A stretch of DNA of 64,000 nt from Allolobophora icterica (taxonomy: Eukaryota; Annelida; Clitellata; Crassiclitellata; Lumbricidae), in NCBI GenBank assembly GCA_963556255.1, contig OY744605.1:64420234-64484233 (forward strand), read 5' to 3'. The position numbers were made by a program, and so were the translations under genes. Below, piece after piece: positions 33,781-45,851 of this stretch (the first letter of the stretch is position 1; each line of letters starts with the position of its first letter). A model generated the notes under the pieces. The model saw only the letters and a list, made by a program, of their open reading frames with translations. It ran no database searches and had not been told where the DNA came from.

Positions 33781-34260
33781 TGGCTCGTGAGCTATCCGTT
33801 GCCGACAACCTCCACCCAACCATCGCTGTCCTAACCGCCATCCAGCATCCGGGCTCATTATCCTCATCGCTCGTTCATCGCTGCCGCAGCAACCGCCGCT
33901 GAATCCATCCGCCGAGGACCAGTCAAACGACCCCAAAGCACGACCAAATAACGATATTTCTCCGCCGAATGTAGTTCGTGTTAATCACATATTTATTCGG
34001 TCGCTACCGGCTTCGCTTTATTGAATTACAGCGTCGATATTACGTTAGGATGGGACTGGCCGCCATCGGCCGGGACCTCGTAACCACGCCGGCCTATACC
34101 CGCCTCGCTCCTCCAACCCACTCCACCACATCCTCGGTCGCGAGAGTTATAACTGCCCGACGTTTACTCGGACCGATCATGTGCGGAGTAACTTGTCTTC
34201 GGACATTGAAATTCGACAATGGTCAGTACGTCTGGCAAAGTAATATGATCACTTCCACCA
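33781..34260. other. CpG-rich unique segment, possible promoter of the minus gene
   Basis: Markedly richer in CpG than its surroundings (CCGCCATC, GGCCGCCATCGGCCGG, CGACGTTTACTCGG) and free of repeats. It lies 1.6 kb upstream of exon 1 of the minus-strand gene and might hold its non-coding first exon. Inference from composition and position only. Confidence 0.25.
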
Positions 34261-34894
34261 CGTACACGTATATATAATTTATATCTATCGCGTCACCGAT
34301 ATATATATATATGCATATACATATATATATATACATATATCGATTTTGCGAATGGCCTAGGCAGTTACACGCAAGGGAATACATATAACTATACACATTA
34401 AACACATATATATATATATATTCATATAAATTTACTAGTTTCCGTCTAGATAGTCTGCGGAATATATTCGACCAACAGTAGAAGGAAGTCTCAGTAGTTC
34501 AACGACGTCTATTTATTGTACCACTTGCATCAGTAAAAGAAGGCACAACACAGAACACACAAAATAACGCAGTCGCTTTATCTTATGGTGCAAGAAGTTT
34601 GTCCTTAGATATTCGGGCAGCAATGAAGGACCGTTGAAGTCAGGCACTTCGTAAGCTATTCATTCGCTAGCCAAAAATGCCTTTTTCTCTTTACCTTTCT
34701 TGGCAAGTGTGACTTTTTTGGCAAGCTGCTCGCTTGGTCATATCGCTGCCAAAACACGCTCTGTCCACGTCTGCCTCCTTCGTCCAGCTCTCTCCTTCTC
34801 TCCCTCCCTCTCCAAATCTCTCTCGCACCGTCTGTCTCTCTTTCTGTCTGTATGTCTCTGTCTCTCTTTATCTCTTTCTCCAGTCTACCCACTA
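34261..34894. other. TA-rich tract and non-coding sequence
   Basis: TATATA/CATATA tracts at 34265-34430, then sequence with CTCTCTGTC-rich runs at 34790-34880. No gene signal. Confidence 0.45.
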
Positions 34895-35290
34895 CAGTAC
34901 TTAAATTCCGTATTGCCGCGCGCATCCGTTATAAGATCCTTCTCCTTGTCTCTAAATCTCAGCAGGGTACTGCCCCGAAATATCTCTCGAACTATCTGCG
35001 AAAGCCGCTATCTGCAACTTCTTCTCGCTCATTGCGCTCTATGAATCGGCTTGATCTTTTTGTTCACAGGGCTAAAACTGTTCTGGCCCGACACCGGGCG
35101 TTTGCTGTAGTGAGTCCCACGATCTGGAATGACCTTCCCCCTCTGCTCAGGGCCAAACTAATGACTGGCTTTTCCTCATCAGTCTCTCGTTCCCTAAAGG
35201 CATTTCTGTTTCCCTGGGGCTTCTGTTCTGAGAGCGGCTCTGAATAGTTATTCTGCGAGAGGCGCTTTATAGATTTCTAGATACAATACA
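34895..35290 (+). mobile_element. LINE 3' end (CR1/L2-like), copy 2
   Basis: The frame to a stop near 35247 reads ARIRYKILLLVSKSQQGTAP, KYLSNYLRKP and HRAFAVVSPTIWNDLPPLLR, the end of a non-LTR reverse transcriptase. It ends GCGCTTTATAGATTTC and an AATAC tail. 35040-35290 is about 90 percent identical by eye to 20719-20975. Confidence 0.85.
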
Positions 35291-35334
35291 CTTACAATAC
35301 AATACAGTACTACACATACCCATATACACATACC

Positions 35335-35594
35335 CTGTGCTTTTTTTTCAGCCGGAACGCGCCGGTACGGCACCTTTTTCAGCTACTAAAATTTTTTTAA
35401 TTTATTTTAATAATTAAAAACAATAATTTAGTTATTTTAATTTAATTTAAGTGTTTTTGAACTGTTTTCAGTGTTTATTGAGACCCCTCCCAACCCCCAA
35501 TCCTGTTTTTCTTGTGATTTTAGCCCGCCCACAATTGTTGCGTTCCGGCACCTATTGTTCCGTTCCGGTACCTTTTTCCTAGAAAAAAGCACTG
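35335..35594. mobile_element. hAT MITE with perfect 8-bp target duplication
   Basis: The 260-bp element starts CTGTGCTTTTTTTTCAG and ends CTAGAAAAAAGCACTG, flanked by CACATACC at 35327-35334 and 35595-35602. Interior GTTCCGGCACC and GTTCCGGTACC repeats face GCCGGTACGGCACC. It sits in the tail of a LINE. Confidence 0.9.
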
Positions 35595-36839
35595 CACATA
35601 CCAACTATCAACACAGAGCTGCATTAAAACCAGTTACAAGAGCAGCCAACATTCAGCTGATGACTTCTATAGAGCCAAGTACTTTGATGCACAAGATATC
35701 AATCGATCATTCAGACGTATTCAACCTTCTTATGAAGAAGATGCAGCGAAGAATCGAAAATGGCCGACGCTCCCACAATTCCTCCCATCCTCCCGCGGAG
35801 ACTTCGACGCATCGAACGCTGGCAGTTAATTTCATTTAATTAAGCTTCTCAAAGACAGTCTTCGGTCTGCGTGGTCCAATGGCTTCAAGTGGATTGTCGG
35901 ATTGGATGACTCTGAGACCAGGCTTTAGGGAAGGGTGGGTCTGTTAGGCGGTTAGTCCGGGTCACAGTCTCCCCCGTGAAGCCACTGATTTTCATCAGGA
36001 GCTCTTTGGCATTGATTATTTTGCCAGATTAACCATAAACAAGTCCAGTACAGGACTCAGAATCTAGTGTGCGTTTACGTATGTCCACACATCAGATTCG
36101 CACTGTTACGTGACATTTAAAATGTTCGTAATAATTATGTATGTATTTAATTTCATTTCCATCTCATTCATTTAATATTCCCAAAACAAAGCATCATAAA
36201 ACGCATGTATGTATGTTTGCATATACGCATGCATGTATGAAAGCATGCATACATACATGTATGTATTATTATGAAAACACTGAACTGACAACTTTTATAG
36301 TACATGACAAAAGCGCTGTATACTATAGTAGAAAATTGCCTCCTATCCCAATATGACAGAAAATATATCAACCTGAACATTGGGTGGGACTTCTCCCCAA
36401 TCCCAAAGACATTGACGCCCCTTTTGGTATATCCACCCTGAGGATAGTGGATTTCTTACCCTGCAGGTGATAAGTGGCCAGTAAGTCATTCTGGCTTTGA
36501 ATTTCACGACAGATGAGGACGTCCTTTGTTTTCCTTCTTAAGCGTCGAGAAACAAGTCAGCGACTGCAACAGAACAACACACACGGCTACAGGCACAGGG
36601 ACAGGCAGATAACCAGGCAGACTAACGCACAGACGCTCTGCAGACAGACGAATAATGATGACAGATCGACGCAATCTTCCACATCATCACGCAAAGACAA
36701 AGACGGACAGACAGACAGACAGACAGCCACATGTAGCATACATATCGCCTTCCATTGGTTTATCTAAACGTCGCTATATAATTTTCAATTACAATAGCCA
36801 ACCAGACAGACACAGACAAACACACAGACAGACAGGAAC
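35595..36839. other. Non-coding; LINE-like tail and GACA tract
   Basis: No coding signal. GACAGACAGACA occurs near 36704-36724 and a LINE-terminus-like CGTCGCTATATAATTTTC near 36768. Confidence 0.4.
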
Positions 36840-36857
36840 CAGTCTTGTTGTCAAGAC

Positions 36858-37020
36858 CTTAAACCTCAAGACCAAGACCAAGACCAAGACCTTGAACCTC
36901 AAGACCAAGACCAAGACCAAGAACCTCAAGACCAAGACCAAGACCAAGACCTTGAACCTCAAGACCAAGACCAAGACCAAGACCTTGAACCTCAAGACCA
37001 AGACCAAGACCAAGACCACG
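36858..37020. repeat. Left subterminal minisatellite of the hAT element
   Basis: Units of about 33-39 bp: (AAGACC)3-4 followed by TTGAACCTC. The + strand frame would read [10 protein letters not shown], a repeat artefact. Confidence 0.9.
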
Positions 37021-37061
37021 ACCCAAAAATCACAATCATATCCACACTATTCCTCAGACGC

Positions 37062-37062
37062 G

Positions 37063-37096
<34 letters not shown>

Positions 37097-37125
37097 ATAT
37101 ATATATATATGTATATATATATATA
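37062..37125. repeat. (TA)n tract, left part
   Basis: TA repeat interrupted by the nested MITE, continuing at 37294-37350. Confidence 0.9.
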
Positions 37126-37290
37126 CAGGGGCGTCTATCCCCCTAAGTCATTGGAGCAACGTCCCTTTTCCCCCTCTTCTTCCCCCTCCCCGTTCCTTCC
37201 TCCCCTAAAATGGTGGCACACACACTGACAGATCTTCCCCCCATTTCTTGTATGGAGCATTTGCTCCAAGGTTTCTATGGTGTAGACGCC

Positions 37291-37293
<3 letters not shown>
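37126..37293. mobile_element. MITE nested in a (TA)n tract inside the hAT element
   Basis: The 168-bp element starts CAGGGGCGTCTATCC and ends GTGTAGACGCCCTG, inverted ends of about 11 bp. Both flanks read TATATATA, so an 8-bp duplication is consistent but not provable in a TA repeat. Termini resemble those at 9185-9341. Confidence 0.75.

Positions 37294-37350
<57 letters not shown>
37294..37350. repeat. (TA)n tract, right part
   Basis: Perfect TA repeat following the nested MITE. Confidence 0.9.
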
Positions 37351-37354
<4 letters not shown>

Positions 37355-37407
37355 CACGATTAACCTTGGTATTAACCTGGTCAAACATAGCCAAACCGTG
37401 TGTGTAC

Positions 37408-37473
<66 letters not shown>
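37408..37473. repeat. (CA)n microsatellite
   Basis: CA repeat with one AAA interruption. Confidence 0.95.
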
Positions 37474-37475
<2 letters not shown>

Positions 37476-37871
37476 TCTGAGATTGTGAGGGCAATGAGGG
37501 TGAGGAGTCATATCAAGGCCACCAGTATGAGAGTAGGTCCATATACGGACTTGACCTACAACTCAACATCCCGATATGACTAAGATGTCAACCATAAGAC
37601 GGAGAGCGAGGGGGTGCATGATGTAAGATATCTCCAAGAGGAGTGTAACTGTGGCCCAGATCTTTGGCGCCTGGCCTCCGCACTGATCGCGGGGATCAGT
37701 CTGCCGGGGTTACCTGTGTGGCTGAAAGTCTAACTGCCTGTGACTCAGTTCGTCTGGCACTCGGTTGACCAGACAAGAGCTATCTATTATTGGCTATGGA
37801 GCAGCAGAGGTGCGACCGTTATGGACCGCAAAGGCGCGGAAAAATTTAAAATTTTAGGTCGGTCTTGGTCT

Positions 37872-38040
37872 TGGTCTTGAAAAACCAAGACCAAGACTTT
37901 GAACCTCAAGACCAAGACCAAGACCAAGACCTTGAACCTCAAGACCAAGACCAAGACCAAGACTTTGAACGTCAAGACCAAGACCAAGACCAAGACCAAG
38001 ACTTTTAAAAACGAACTCGAGCGCACTCGAGACCAAGACC
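37872..38040. repeat. Right subterminal minisatellite of the hAT element
   Basis: The same AAGACC-based unit as at 36858-37020. A small inverted patch (GGTCTTGGTCTTGG) at 37858 faces the array and may fold into a hairpin. Confidence 0.9.
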
Positions 38041-38154
38041 TTGGTCTCGAGGACAACAAGACTGACAGGAACTGACTAAATGATTTACTGGTGGTTGACC
38101 GATCGACCGGCTGACTTACTTGCTTACTTGCTCACTTACTTACGCTACGCATAT

Positions 38155-38400
<246 letters not shown>

Positions 38401-39515
38401 AGTGTTAAGATCTGACAAATAAGCATAAACACAGAGCAACGGACACTTACACATTTAGACAAACAGTCAGACATAGCGACACATAGTCAGACGAAGAAAC
38501 ACAGAGAGGCAGCCGATGATTGGAATGATGCGAGATTTAATTAAGTACCGACGCCCGGAGTAACGCAACACACACGAGCTACATGTCCAAATCACGCAAC
38601 AGCCGGAAGAAGGATATTCCGTTTGTTTCCTTCGCATCTAATCTGATCTAATCAATCTAATTAATCTAATCTTCTATGATCCGATTCAAAACAACTCAAC
38701 CGACATGTATGTGATATCAATGTTCTAATCGGATTTGATCGAATATGATCGAATATAATCTAATCTAATCTGATGTAATCCAGTATAATTTGATCTGATC
38801 CAATTCGACCCGAACCAATCTTATCCAATTACGTCAGATCGAACCCACGCAGTTCGTCTTAAAGTGTGAACGCCAAACCTATTACCGGCCACCGTTAAGC
38901 ACAAACAAGCCACCGTGATAGAAATAAAACGGTCGAGAGCTGCTGTCGACGTGTTTTTGCTAAAGAAGGAGGATTGATTGTGGCCCACGCAGAAACAGTA
39001 ATTGTAGATGTATACTTATATATAGCGCCGTTTCGAGAGAACTCCTCGTGAGAAACCATCGTGATGGGCAATCTGTAAAACTTATCTTTCACTTGACGCC
39101 TGAGAATCTGTCAACAGTTGCACCTCGACAATCTCTCCCATCTCCCTGAGAATTCACTGTTTCTCCGCTGCCCCCTGCTTCAAGTCAGAGGAACAAATGT
39201 GTCGGGGTTTGACAGCCACTCGAAAAGCCAGTTGACACTTCCCTCTTTCCATTCAAGTCAACGCCTCGCCTCAGTCCCACTCAAATCAAGCACCCTCCCA
39301 CAACACTTCCACATTTATTTTCCACTGTCCGACGTCATCTCTCCTTTGTTTCCAACGGCATACTCCACACACATTCGTTTTCCTGTTCTACTCTTGCACT
39401 CCACCAACTCAGCACCACTTTTCAGCCCCTTTATGCATCTTCAGTGATCATCATCATCATCACCACCGTTGTCGTCCTGCTTTTTGTCGTCGTCGTAATT
39501 ATCATCATCAACTTT
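38401..39515. other. Non-coding; degenerate ATCTAATC repeats
   Basis: 38637-38830 is a string of variants of ATCTAATC and GATCCAATC. TATATATAGCGCCG near 39008 resembles a reverse LINE tail. No exon identified. Confidence 0.4.
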
Positions 39516-39672
39516 ACCACCACCACCACCACCACCACCACCACCACCACCACCACCACCACCACCACCACCACCACCACCACCACCACCACCACCACCA
39601 CCACCACCACCACCACCACCACCACCACCACCACCACCACCACCACCACCACCACCACCACCACCACCACCG
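39516..39672. repeat. (ACC)n trinucleotide repeat
   Basis: Perfect ACC repeat of about 157 bp; degenerate CCACCACG continues to 39770. Confidence 0.97.
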
Positions 39673-40559
39673 ACCCACAACCACCACCATGCAAGCGCCA
39701 CCGCCACGCAACCAAACACACACAACCACCACCACGCAACCACCACCGCCACGAAACCACCAACACCACCACTATTACATTCAATATATGTAGTTCAATT
39801 TATTGGTAGCCTGCTTTGATACTAATTATATTTATGTGGGTTATGCTCTTTATAATAATCGTTTTGACGACTATTATGGCGATATATCAACTGCACACTA
39901 GGGTGGTCCACAAAAATAAATTTTGAGCTGGAGACCAGGCCACCCTCTCAGTTTTTTACACCTGTCAATAGTATTATTGAGACAAATTTCAGCTTCTTAT
40001 TCCAACTGGAAGACGGTGCTCAATGACAAATAAATATTACCATATAGTAGTATTTGCTGCAAATCTCGATGCCGTATAACTTGGTCAACATTTATCATGG
40101 AGATGAGCTTGAAATAGTTTATGTTGTGTTATCAGACTTACTTACTTACTGGTACTTGAAAAAAAGTGTACAGTTCTTGTTGAAGGTCATAGTGCCTACT
40201 TCCTGTGTTTTGGGCTGACATGTTTCAGAAGTGAATTTTTACATTACAACTGCTGCAGCGCTTGGCTGTGGTCCTTCTGCCCTGCCACTTTCGCGTAACA
40301 GAGTGCGTAAGAAAGCCAGGATAGAGCATGCTGAAGCTGTAAGATCTGAATTTGTACCAGATTAGCCACTGGTACTACACTGGGTTGAGTAAACCCTGCC
40401 TAAGATCTTTGGAGCAGGAAATGTCGACCGCCTCCCAGTGCTGCTTTCAGGTGATGGTGTGAATAAGCTCCTCTTTGTGCCCAAATTAGCCTTTGGGACA
40501 GGATGCAATGAATTCATGGTCGTTCATATTCTTCTGAAGTTGTGAAAACTCACAGTTGA

Positions 40560-41330
40560 CAAGGTTCAAGCCTTGAGCTTTGATACAATGTATGTCAACA
40601 CTGGGCATTTCAACGGATTGTGTGTTCTGCTGGAAGACAAATAAGCTGAGAGCTCTTGTGGTTGGCCTGCCGTCATCATGTCATGGAATTGATTTTAGCC
40701 AAAGTATTCACCTTGTGCTGCAGTCCACCTGTTCTCCATAAATCCCAATCTTCAAGAGATTTAAAGTTTCTGGGAAGGTGTGACACGTGTCAACTTCCGA
40801 GGACTGGAAGTCATATCCGGCACTGCAGCCCCCATGAAACAGCGTCAGTTTTCTCAAGGAGTTTGCTGAAAGAAATTCAGAGATCAGAGACAACTACCAA
40901 GAGCTCATTGAGCTGACAGTGGTTGTCCTTGGAAGTCAGTCTTCAATCATTCACTGGAGAGCCCTGGGCCAATTCACCATACACATTGGATGGCCAAGTT
41001 ATTGTATGCAATCAAAATCTAACTTTTTCGCGATCAGATTAATTGATTTTGAAGTTTGGTGCCCTGTTTTACGCAAAGGCATGGACAAAGGCCCCAGTTG
41101 CTGCTGAAGCTCCAGAACAAGATCTATCACTTTGGATTGGTCTAAGACAATATGAGTCTATTGACTGTGACGTTAGCGTTGCTGCCAGGACGGTCCTAAA
41201 AAACCACTTGTGGTACCTTTCAGACGAGGCTGTAGGTCTGGCACTGTTCTCAGACCAACTTCCTGTAACAGGTAAAGTGAAGATTGTCGACAGAATGACT
41301 GCAAGACCAACTTCCTGTAAGAGATAAAGT
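40560..41330 (+). pseudogene. Transposase relic inside the hAT element
   Basis: Protein-like pieces in shifting frames: LSFDTMYVNTGHFNGLCVLL near 40575, GWPAVIM/ACRHHVMELILAKVF near 40662, and from 41047 an open stretch FGALFYAKAWTKAPVAAEAP followed by HLWYLSDEAVGLALFSDQLP. Comparable blocks (FDTT..NTG..NG, ACRHHV.E, HLWYLSDE) recur in transposase-like proteins of many invertebrates as I recall. Several stops and frame changes make it non-functional. Confidence 0.6.
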
Positions 41331-41445
41331 GAAGATTGTCGGCCAGCTTCCTGTAACAGATAAAGTGAAGATTGTCGACAGAATGACTGCAAGACCAACT
41401 TCCTGTAAGAGATAAAGTGAAGATTGTCGACAGAATGACTGAAAG
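41262..41445 (+). repeat. Internal tandem duplication in the transposase relic
   Basis: AAAGTGAAGATTGTCGACAG with CCAACTTCCTGTAA-type spacers is repeated four times; two adjacent blocks of about 100 bp are nearly the same. Confidence 0.8.
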
Positions 41446-42243
41446 CCTGGTGTAAGAAGGTGAGAAGTGATGCTAAGGTACTGAAAGAGGGGTTTGGGTG
41501 ATTTTACAACCCACTGAGCACGGACAGTACTGTCACACCTGAAGATGAGTAGTTTTTGTGTTACACTTCAACCACAGAAATGGATCGAGAATGAGGATTA
41601 TAAGCAAGGCAGATAGATAAGTCAGCAGTTGAGAGTGGTGAACGACTCGGCTGAGAGAGTGTGAAGTTGTTCGAGGAATTCTACTGACTCATCACCAATG
41701 ATGAAGATGAAAAGTTATTTCTTCTTCAAGTGGTCGAGGCAAATATGAAAGCTGTTCTCACTCACACAAGAAAGAAGTCTGCTGTTGACGCAGTGCTTGC
41801 AAAGCCTTGCAGTTTCTAGAGTCAAATACTGTAACGGGTGTTGAAATTATAAAACAAGAACAATCGACATTCGATATTCATGGACTGGACGATGTTTTTG
41901 ACATTTTTGGATATTTCCAATTCATTAAACCTGATGAAATTTTACAGTTTCATCTGTCTAACTGTTCTTCTATTACATATGTTGTCAAATTACAGTAATA
42001 TTTGATCGGTCTTGAAATAAAATGCATTTGTATGCTCAACACACTCATATCTACAATTAATGTCTATTTATCGGAATATGACTAAGTAACATAGTCCGTG
42101 AGCATCGTCTTCCAGTTGGAATAGGAAGCTGAAATTTTGTCTCAATAATACTATTGATAGGTGTACAAAACTGAGAGGGTGGCCTGGTTTCTAGCTTGAA
42201 CTTTATTTTTTACCATGTGTCTGTGGACCACCCTACTGCACAC

Positions 42244-42887
42244 TCTTCCTCAACCTCTCCGCAAGGGCCTGAGGACTGAGGAAGTGTTGTTAAGCTACCT
42301 CAGAGAGGTCTGGGGTGGAGCCCCGACATCAGTGGACATTTCCGTAAGGCCGAAGACCAACTCTTAACCGTCAGGGCTCCAGACGCCAGGGCATATTTCA
42401 ACTGTATAACTATAGTGGGACAAATGTCCCAGTAATCTTAGGATTTGTCCCAGTAGTTAAGGTGATTTGTCCCAGGCAAGGTATATTATTTAAACTGTAT
42501 AACTAGTGGGCTAGTGGGACAAATGTTGCAGGAGTTTAAAGATTTTGTCCGAGTAGTAAAACGCATTGTCGCTTCCCACGGGCAAAATGTTGTGACAAAA
42601 AAAGGTCATCAGAAATTTTTGAGAGATGAATTCCTACTAAAAAAAGGTCATCAACTAGACCCATTGCCGACTTCGTCCCAGTAGTCTCAATCTCTTAAAA
42701 TGTGCACTGCCAGACGCCTACCTATTCTGTGGGCGCCAGGCGCACCAGCAGTTTTCTGTTAGGTGTTAGGGCCTATACCTGGTACCTGCATGAGCGAAGT
42801 TCATAGAAGAGTTTTGTAGACTTTGTTGGCATTAAAAGTCATCAAAAGGTGAAAACATGTAATTGCACATTAATTATTTATTCATTA
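42244..42887. other. Non-coding; repeated 'TTTGTCCCAGTAGT' words
   Basis: GGACAAATGT, TTTGTCCCAGTAG and similar words occur six or more times between 42415 and 42690. A hAT-style end, CAGGGCTCCAGACGCCAGG, is at 42377. Partner end not identified. Confidence 0.4.
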
Positions 42888-43087
42888 NNNNNNNNNNNNN
42901 NNNNNNNNNNNNNNNNNNNNNNNNNNNNNNNNNNNNNNNNNNNNNNNNNNNNNNNNNNNNNNNNNNNNNNNNNNNNNNNNNNNNNNNNNNNNNNNNNNNN
43001 NNNNNNNNNNNNNNNNNNNNNNNNNNNNNNNNNNNNNNNNNNNNNNNNNNNNNNNNNNNNNNNNNNNNNNNNNNNNNNNNNNNNNNN
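42888..43087. other. Assembly gap (200 N)
   Basis: Exactly 200 unknown bases. The right flank begins with an ATACA repeat, so a repeat collapse probably caused the gap. Confidence 1.
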
Positions 43088-43110
43088 ATACAATACAATA
43101 CAATACACCG
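43088..43110. repeat. (ATACA)n at gap edge
   Basis: Pentanucleotide repeat like the tails of the LINEs at 20960 and 35280. Confidence 0.7.
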
Positions 43111-43159
43111 CCCCTTTACGTATAATAAAAAGAGGTAATTCCGAGCACGTGACGATAGA

Positions 43160-43440
43160 AATTTAAGTTGGAATAGGAATCTAAGTTGGAATTGAAATTG
43201 AAGTTGGAATTGGATTTTAAGTTGGAATTCGAATTGAAGTTGGAATTCGAATTGAAGTTGGAATTCGAATATTGAAGTTGGAATTCGAATTGAAGCTGGA
43301 ATTAGATTTGAAGTTGGAATTGGAATTGAATTTGGAATTAGAATTAAAGTTGAAATTGGCATTGAAGTTGGAATTCGAATATTGAAGTTGCATGGAATTT
43401 GAATTTAAGTTGGAATCGAGGTTGCACTGGAAGTCGATTG
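43160..43440. repeat. 18-21-bp minisatellite (GAATTGAAGTTGGAATTC)
   Basis: About 14 degenerate copies built from AAGTTGGAATT and GAATTGAAG. Confidence 0.9.
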
Positions 43441-44790
43441 ATATATGAAGATCTTATCTGCTTTACTGTACATACGTGTGAGTACCTTGAAACGATCGTG
43501 TTGCCTACAACTATCAAAAGCCTCCAGCCACTGCTCGCAACCCCTCCCTCTTTCTTGTGGTGTCCCTCAAGGCTCCGTCCTGGGTCCACTTCTCTTCATC
43601 CTCTATATCAGACCCTTAAGCCATCTCATGAATCCTCCTCTGTTATCACCGTTTCAACGCAGACGACATCCAACTCTATATAACCTTCTCCCCAAGCTCT
43701 TTTTCCACCTCCATGCATCACACACTTACTCAACGTGGTTAACCTAAACTCACAGTGGATGTCATCCAATCTCCTCTTCCTTAACCCTTCCAAAACATAA
43801 TTCATCATCCTATAAGCCTTCCTGACCAAATCAAGAAAATCCCTGACCCTTCCATACACATATATCGACTAACTCTTCGTCTATTACCTTCACCTTCGAC
43901 TCCCCTGTCCGCAATCTTGGTATTACTTTTGATCCACATCTGTCCATCTCTAACCACGTCTCCAACCTCACGCGCTCTTGCTTCACGCACATTCGTGACC
44001 TTCGCTACATCCGGCCCATGCTCCACCTTAAAACTGTCTCCACCATTGCTACATCCATTGTTCATTCAAAGCTCGATTACTGCAATTCCCTCTTCCGCAA
44101 CCTTAAATCCACCCAAATCAAGCGTCTGCAACTTACCAAAACTCACTAGCCAGGGCTGTTACTATAGAACGCGCAAACATCATCATATCCCTCCCATCTT
44201 CAAATCACTCAACTGCTAAAAATCCCAAAGCGAATCCATTTCAAAGTCTAACTAACCTGCAAGCTCTTTTCCAACTTATAACCTACAACACCCTACACTA
44301 TTTCCAGCCCAAGTATCTCTCCGATCTCTTCACCATCCAGGCAACCCGCTCCACCCGATCATCTATCTCATGCAGTCTTCCTCGACCCTCGGTCACTACT
44401 CCAACCGAGTCATATCCAGCACAGGACCACGCCTCTGGATCGATCCCCCTCTGAGTTCGGCAGATTCTCGATTCTTCCATCATCATTGCAACCCGTCCTT
44501 CATCCTCCTCCTCACGTTCCACTTTCCATCACTTCAGGCTTTCCACTCAAAACTGAAGTTTTCAGAACTCCTACCCTGACTCATCTGATCCTCCGCCTTC
44601 CAATTCTTCTCGTCCCAAACGACAGCCGCCTTAACAGCTTCTCTGCCTCCTCTCTTGATCTGGCCCCTGTAACCGGACTTGGACCTTCTTTGGTCTACTC
44701 TTTGGAAACCCCTCTGATTTGACGCAGCGCTCGTGAATACGCTTGGCCTTCTAGTGGCGCTTTAGAAGTTTGGAGATTACGATTACGATT
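43441..44790 (+). mobile_element. Decayed CR1/L2-like LINE
   Basis: Reverse-transcriptase pieces in shifting + frames: VPQGSVLGPLLFILYI near 43560, KLDYCNSLFRNLKSTQIKRL near 44070. A 3' end GGCGCTTTAGAAGTTTGG is followed by (GATTAC)n. Several stops and shifts, so it is an old copy. Confidence 0.8.
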
Positions 44791-45040
44791 AGCACTACTG
44801 ATCGTGATCGAGCGGTAGAGCCGTTCCCTACCGGGCGGTCGTTAAACCATTTTGCCGAAGGCAATCGTCCACCAAACCGACGGGCGATCAGCCTAAATTA
44901 CAGCTTTCTTCGCAGCGCCCGTACACACATATACCCATATGTGTGTACATATTATGAATAAAGTCCAAGATATATAACTCTACAGGCACATAAGACCTAG
45001 ACGGAGGTAATGCGAGTTGTCGTGTTTAGAGTTGTGTGCT
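44791..45040. other. Non-coding, nothing recognised
   Basis: A palindrome around ACACATATACCCATATGTGT lies near 44926-44945. No other feature. Confidence 0.35.
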
Positions 45041-45145
45041 AATTTATATAGCGCAACGTAGGCGTCGGATGTTTTCGTAATCCTCGTCCGTAAAGCTGGC
45101 GACGCAATCAAAGGCCTTCGTAAGATCGATGAAATCGGATAAAAA
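45041..45145 (-). mobile_element. LINE reverse-transcriptase scrap, minus strand
   Basis: The minus strand reads FIDLTKAFDCV, a strong non-LTR reverse-transcriptase motif containing the first catalytic Asp, and soon runs into GCGCTATATAAATTAG, the LINE 3' terminus. A large internal deletion must have joined these. Confidence 0.55.
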
Positions 45146-45851
45146 GCGCCAAACCTTCATTCCAAAGCGCCATATAACGAGATTAAAAAGAGGAACTTGA
45201 GCTAAGAATGTGATCTATTGAGCTGCAGAGAAGGAGCACGGGAGGAAAGGATAGACGAGGGAGAGAGGGAGGGTGGATGAGTGGGGTGCTACCTGCCTGG
45301 CATCAACGCCCGCCGGCCGGTTTGCGTGTCGAGAGCCGTTCAGCCGCCGACCTGGGTCCGTCTCGTATCGCTTGCTTCGAATGGTCGCGTGAGAGATGGA
45401 CCGTGGGGTATCGCGCTTCTAACGAGGCCATTAATATTCTAATGAACTTCCTGCCACCGAGCCTCCCTAACGAATGCTGATCAACCGCCAACCGGCCCCA
45501 AAGAAATCTGCTCTCGGACGGATCGCCAACCAACAGGATAATCGCATCAAATGGGGCAAGCATAACGATATTCGGTCGGTTTCAGAAACGGGTTCGCCTG
45601 AGTTATAATGGGCTGAGTTAAAACTGGGTTGAGTTAGGAGTGGGCTCAGTTAGAATTGGGCTCCTAGAATTACGTCAAGTGAGAATTTGTACATAGGGAC
45701 CTGCACGAACCAAACTTGGAGGCTGGAGCTTAAGTTTGTTTGGCTCCCAACCTTTGGGATTGGTTGCTGTCTTCTGGCCCGAGTACACGACGCCACCATC
45801 AGCTTCCACTATGCCAAAGACCAAGAAAAAATAACCGAAAATCCCTAAAGT
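45146..45851. other. Non-coding; GAGTTARAATTGGGCT repeat at 45590-45665
   Basis: GC-rich unique sequence to 45580, then about five degenerate 16-bp units. Similar units reappear at 46803-46835. Confidence 0.45.

Larger units (their letters stand above)
36840..38064. mobile_element. Non-autonomous hAT element with AAGACC arrays at both ends
   Basis: The ends are inverted: CAGTCTTGTTGTC at the left, GACAACAAGACTG at the right. Both sides carry the 8-bp duplication ACAGGAAC (36832-36839 and 38065-38072). Near each end is an array of AAGACCAAGACC with CTTGAACCTC spacers. No transposase is encoded. Its middle contains (TA)n and (CA)n tracts and a second, nested MITE. Confidence 0.88.
39899..42235. 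mobile_element. hAT-type transposon with long terminal inverted repeats
   Basis: The 2337-bp element has terminal inverted repeats starting TAGGGTGGTCCAC and extending about 150 bp (both ends carry ATAGTATTATTGAGACAAA or its reverse). It is flanked by the perfect 8-bp duplication CTGCACAC at 39891-39898 and 42236-42243. The interior holds a broken transposase gene. The duplication length and TAGGG terminus support the hAT superfamily. Confidence 0.9.

Noticed and set aside
36655..37146. 163-residue Lys/Thr-rich frame ([10 protein letters not shown])
   Set aside because: It crosses the AAGACC minisatellite, a transposon end and a TA repeat; not a gene.
39431..39809. Poly-Thr, poly-Gly, poly-Val and poly-Trp frames
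   Set aside because: Artefacts of the perfect (ACC)n repeat.
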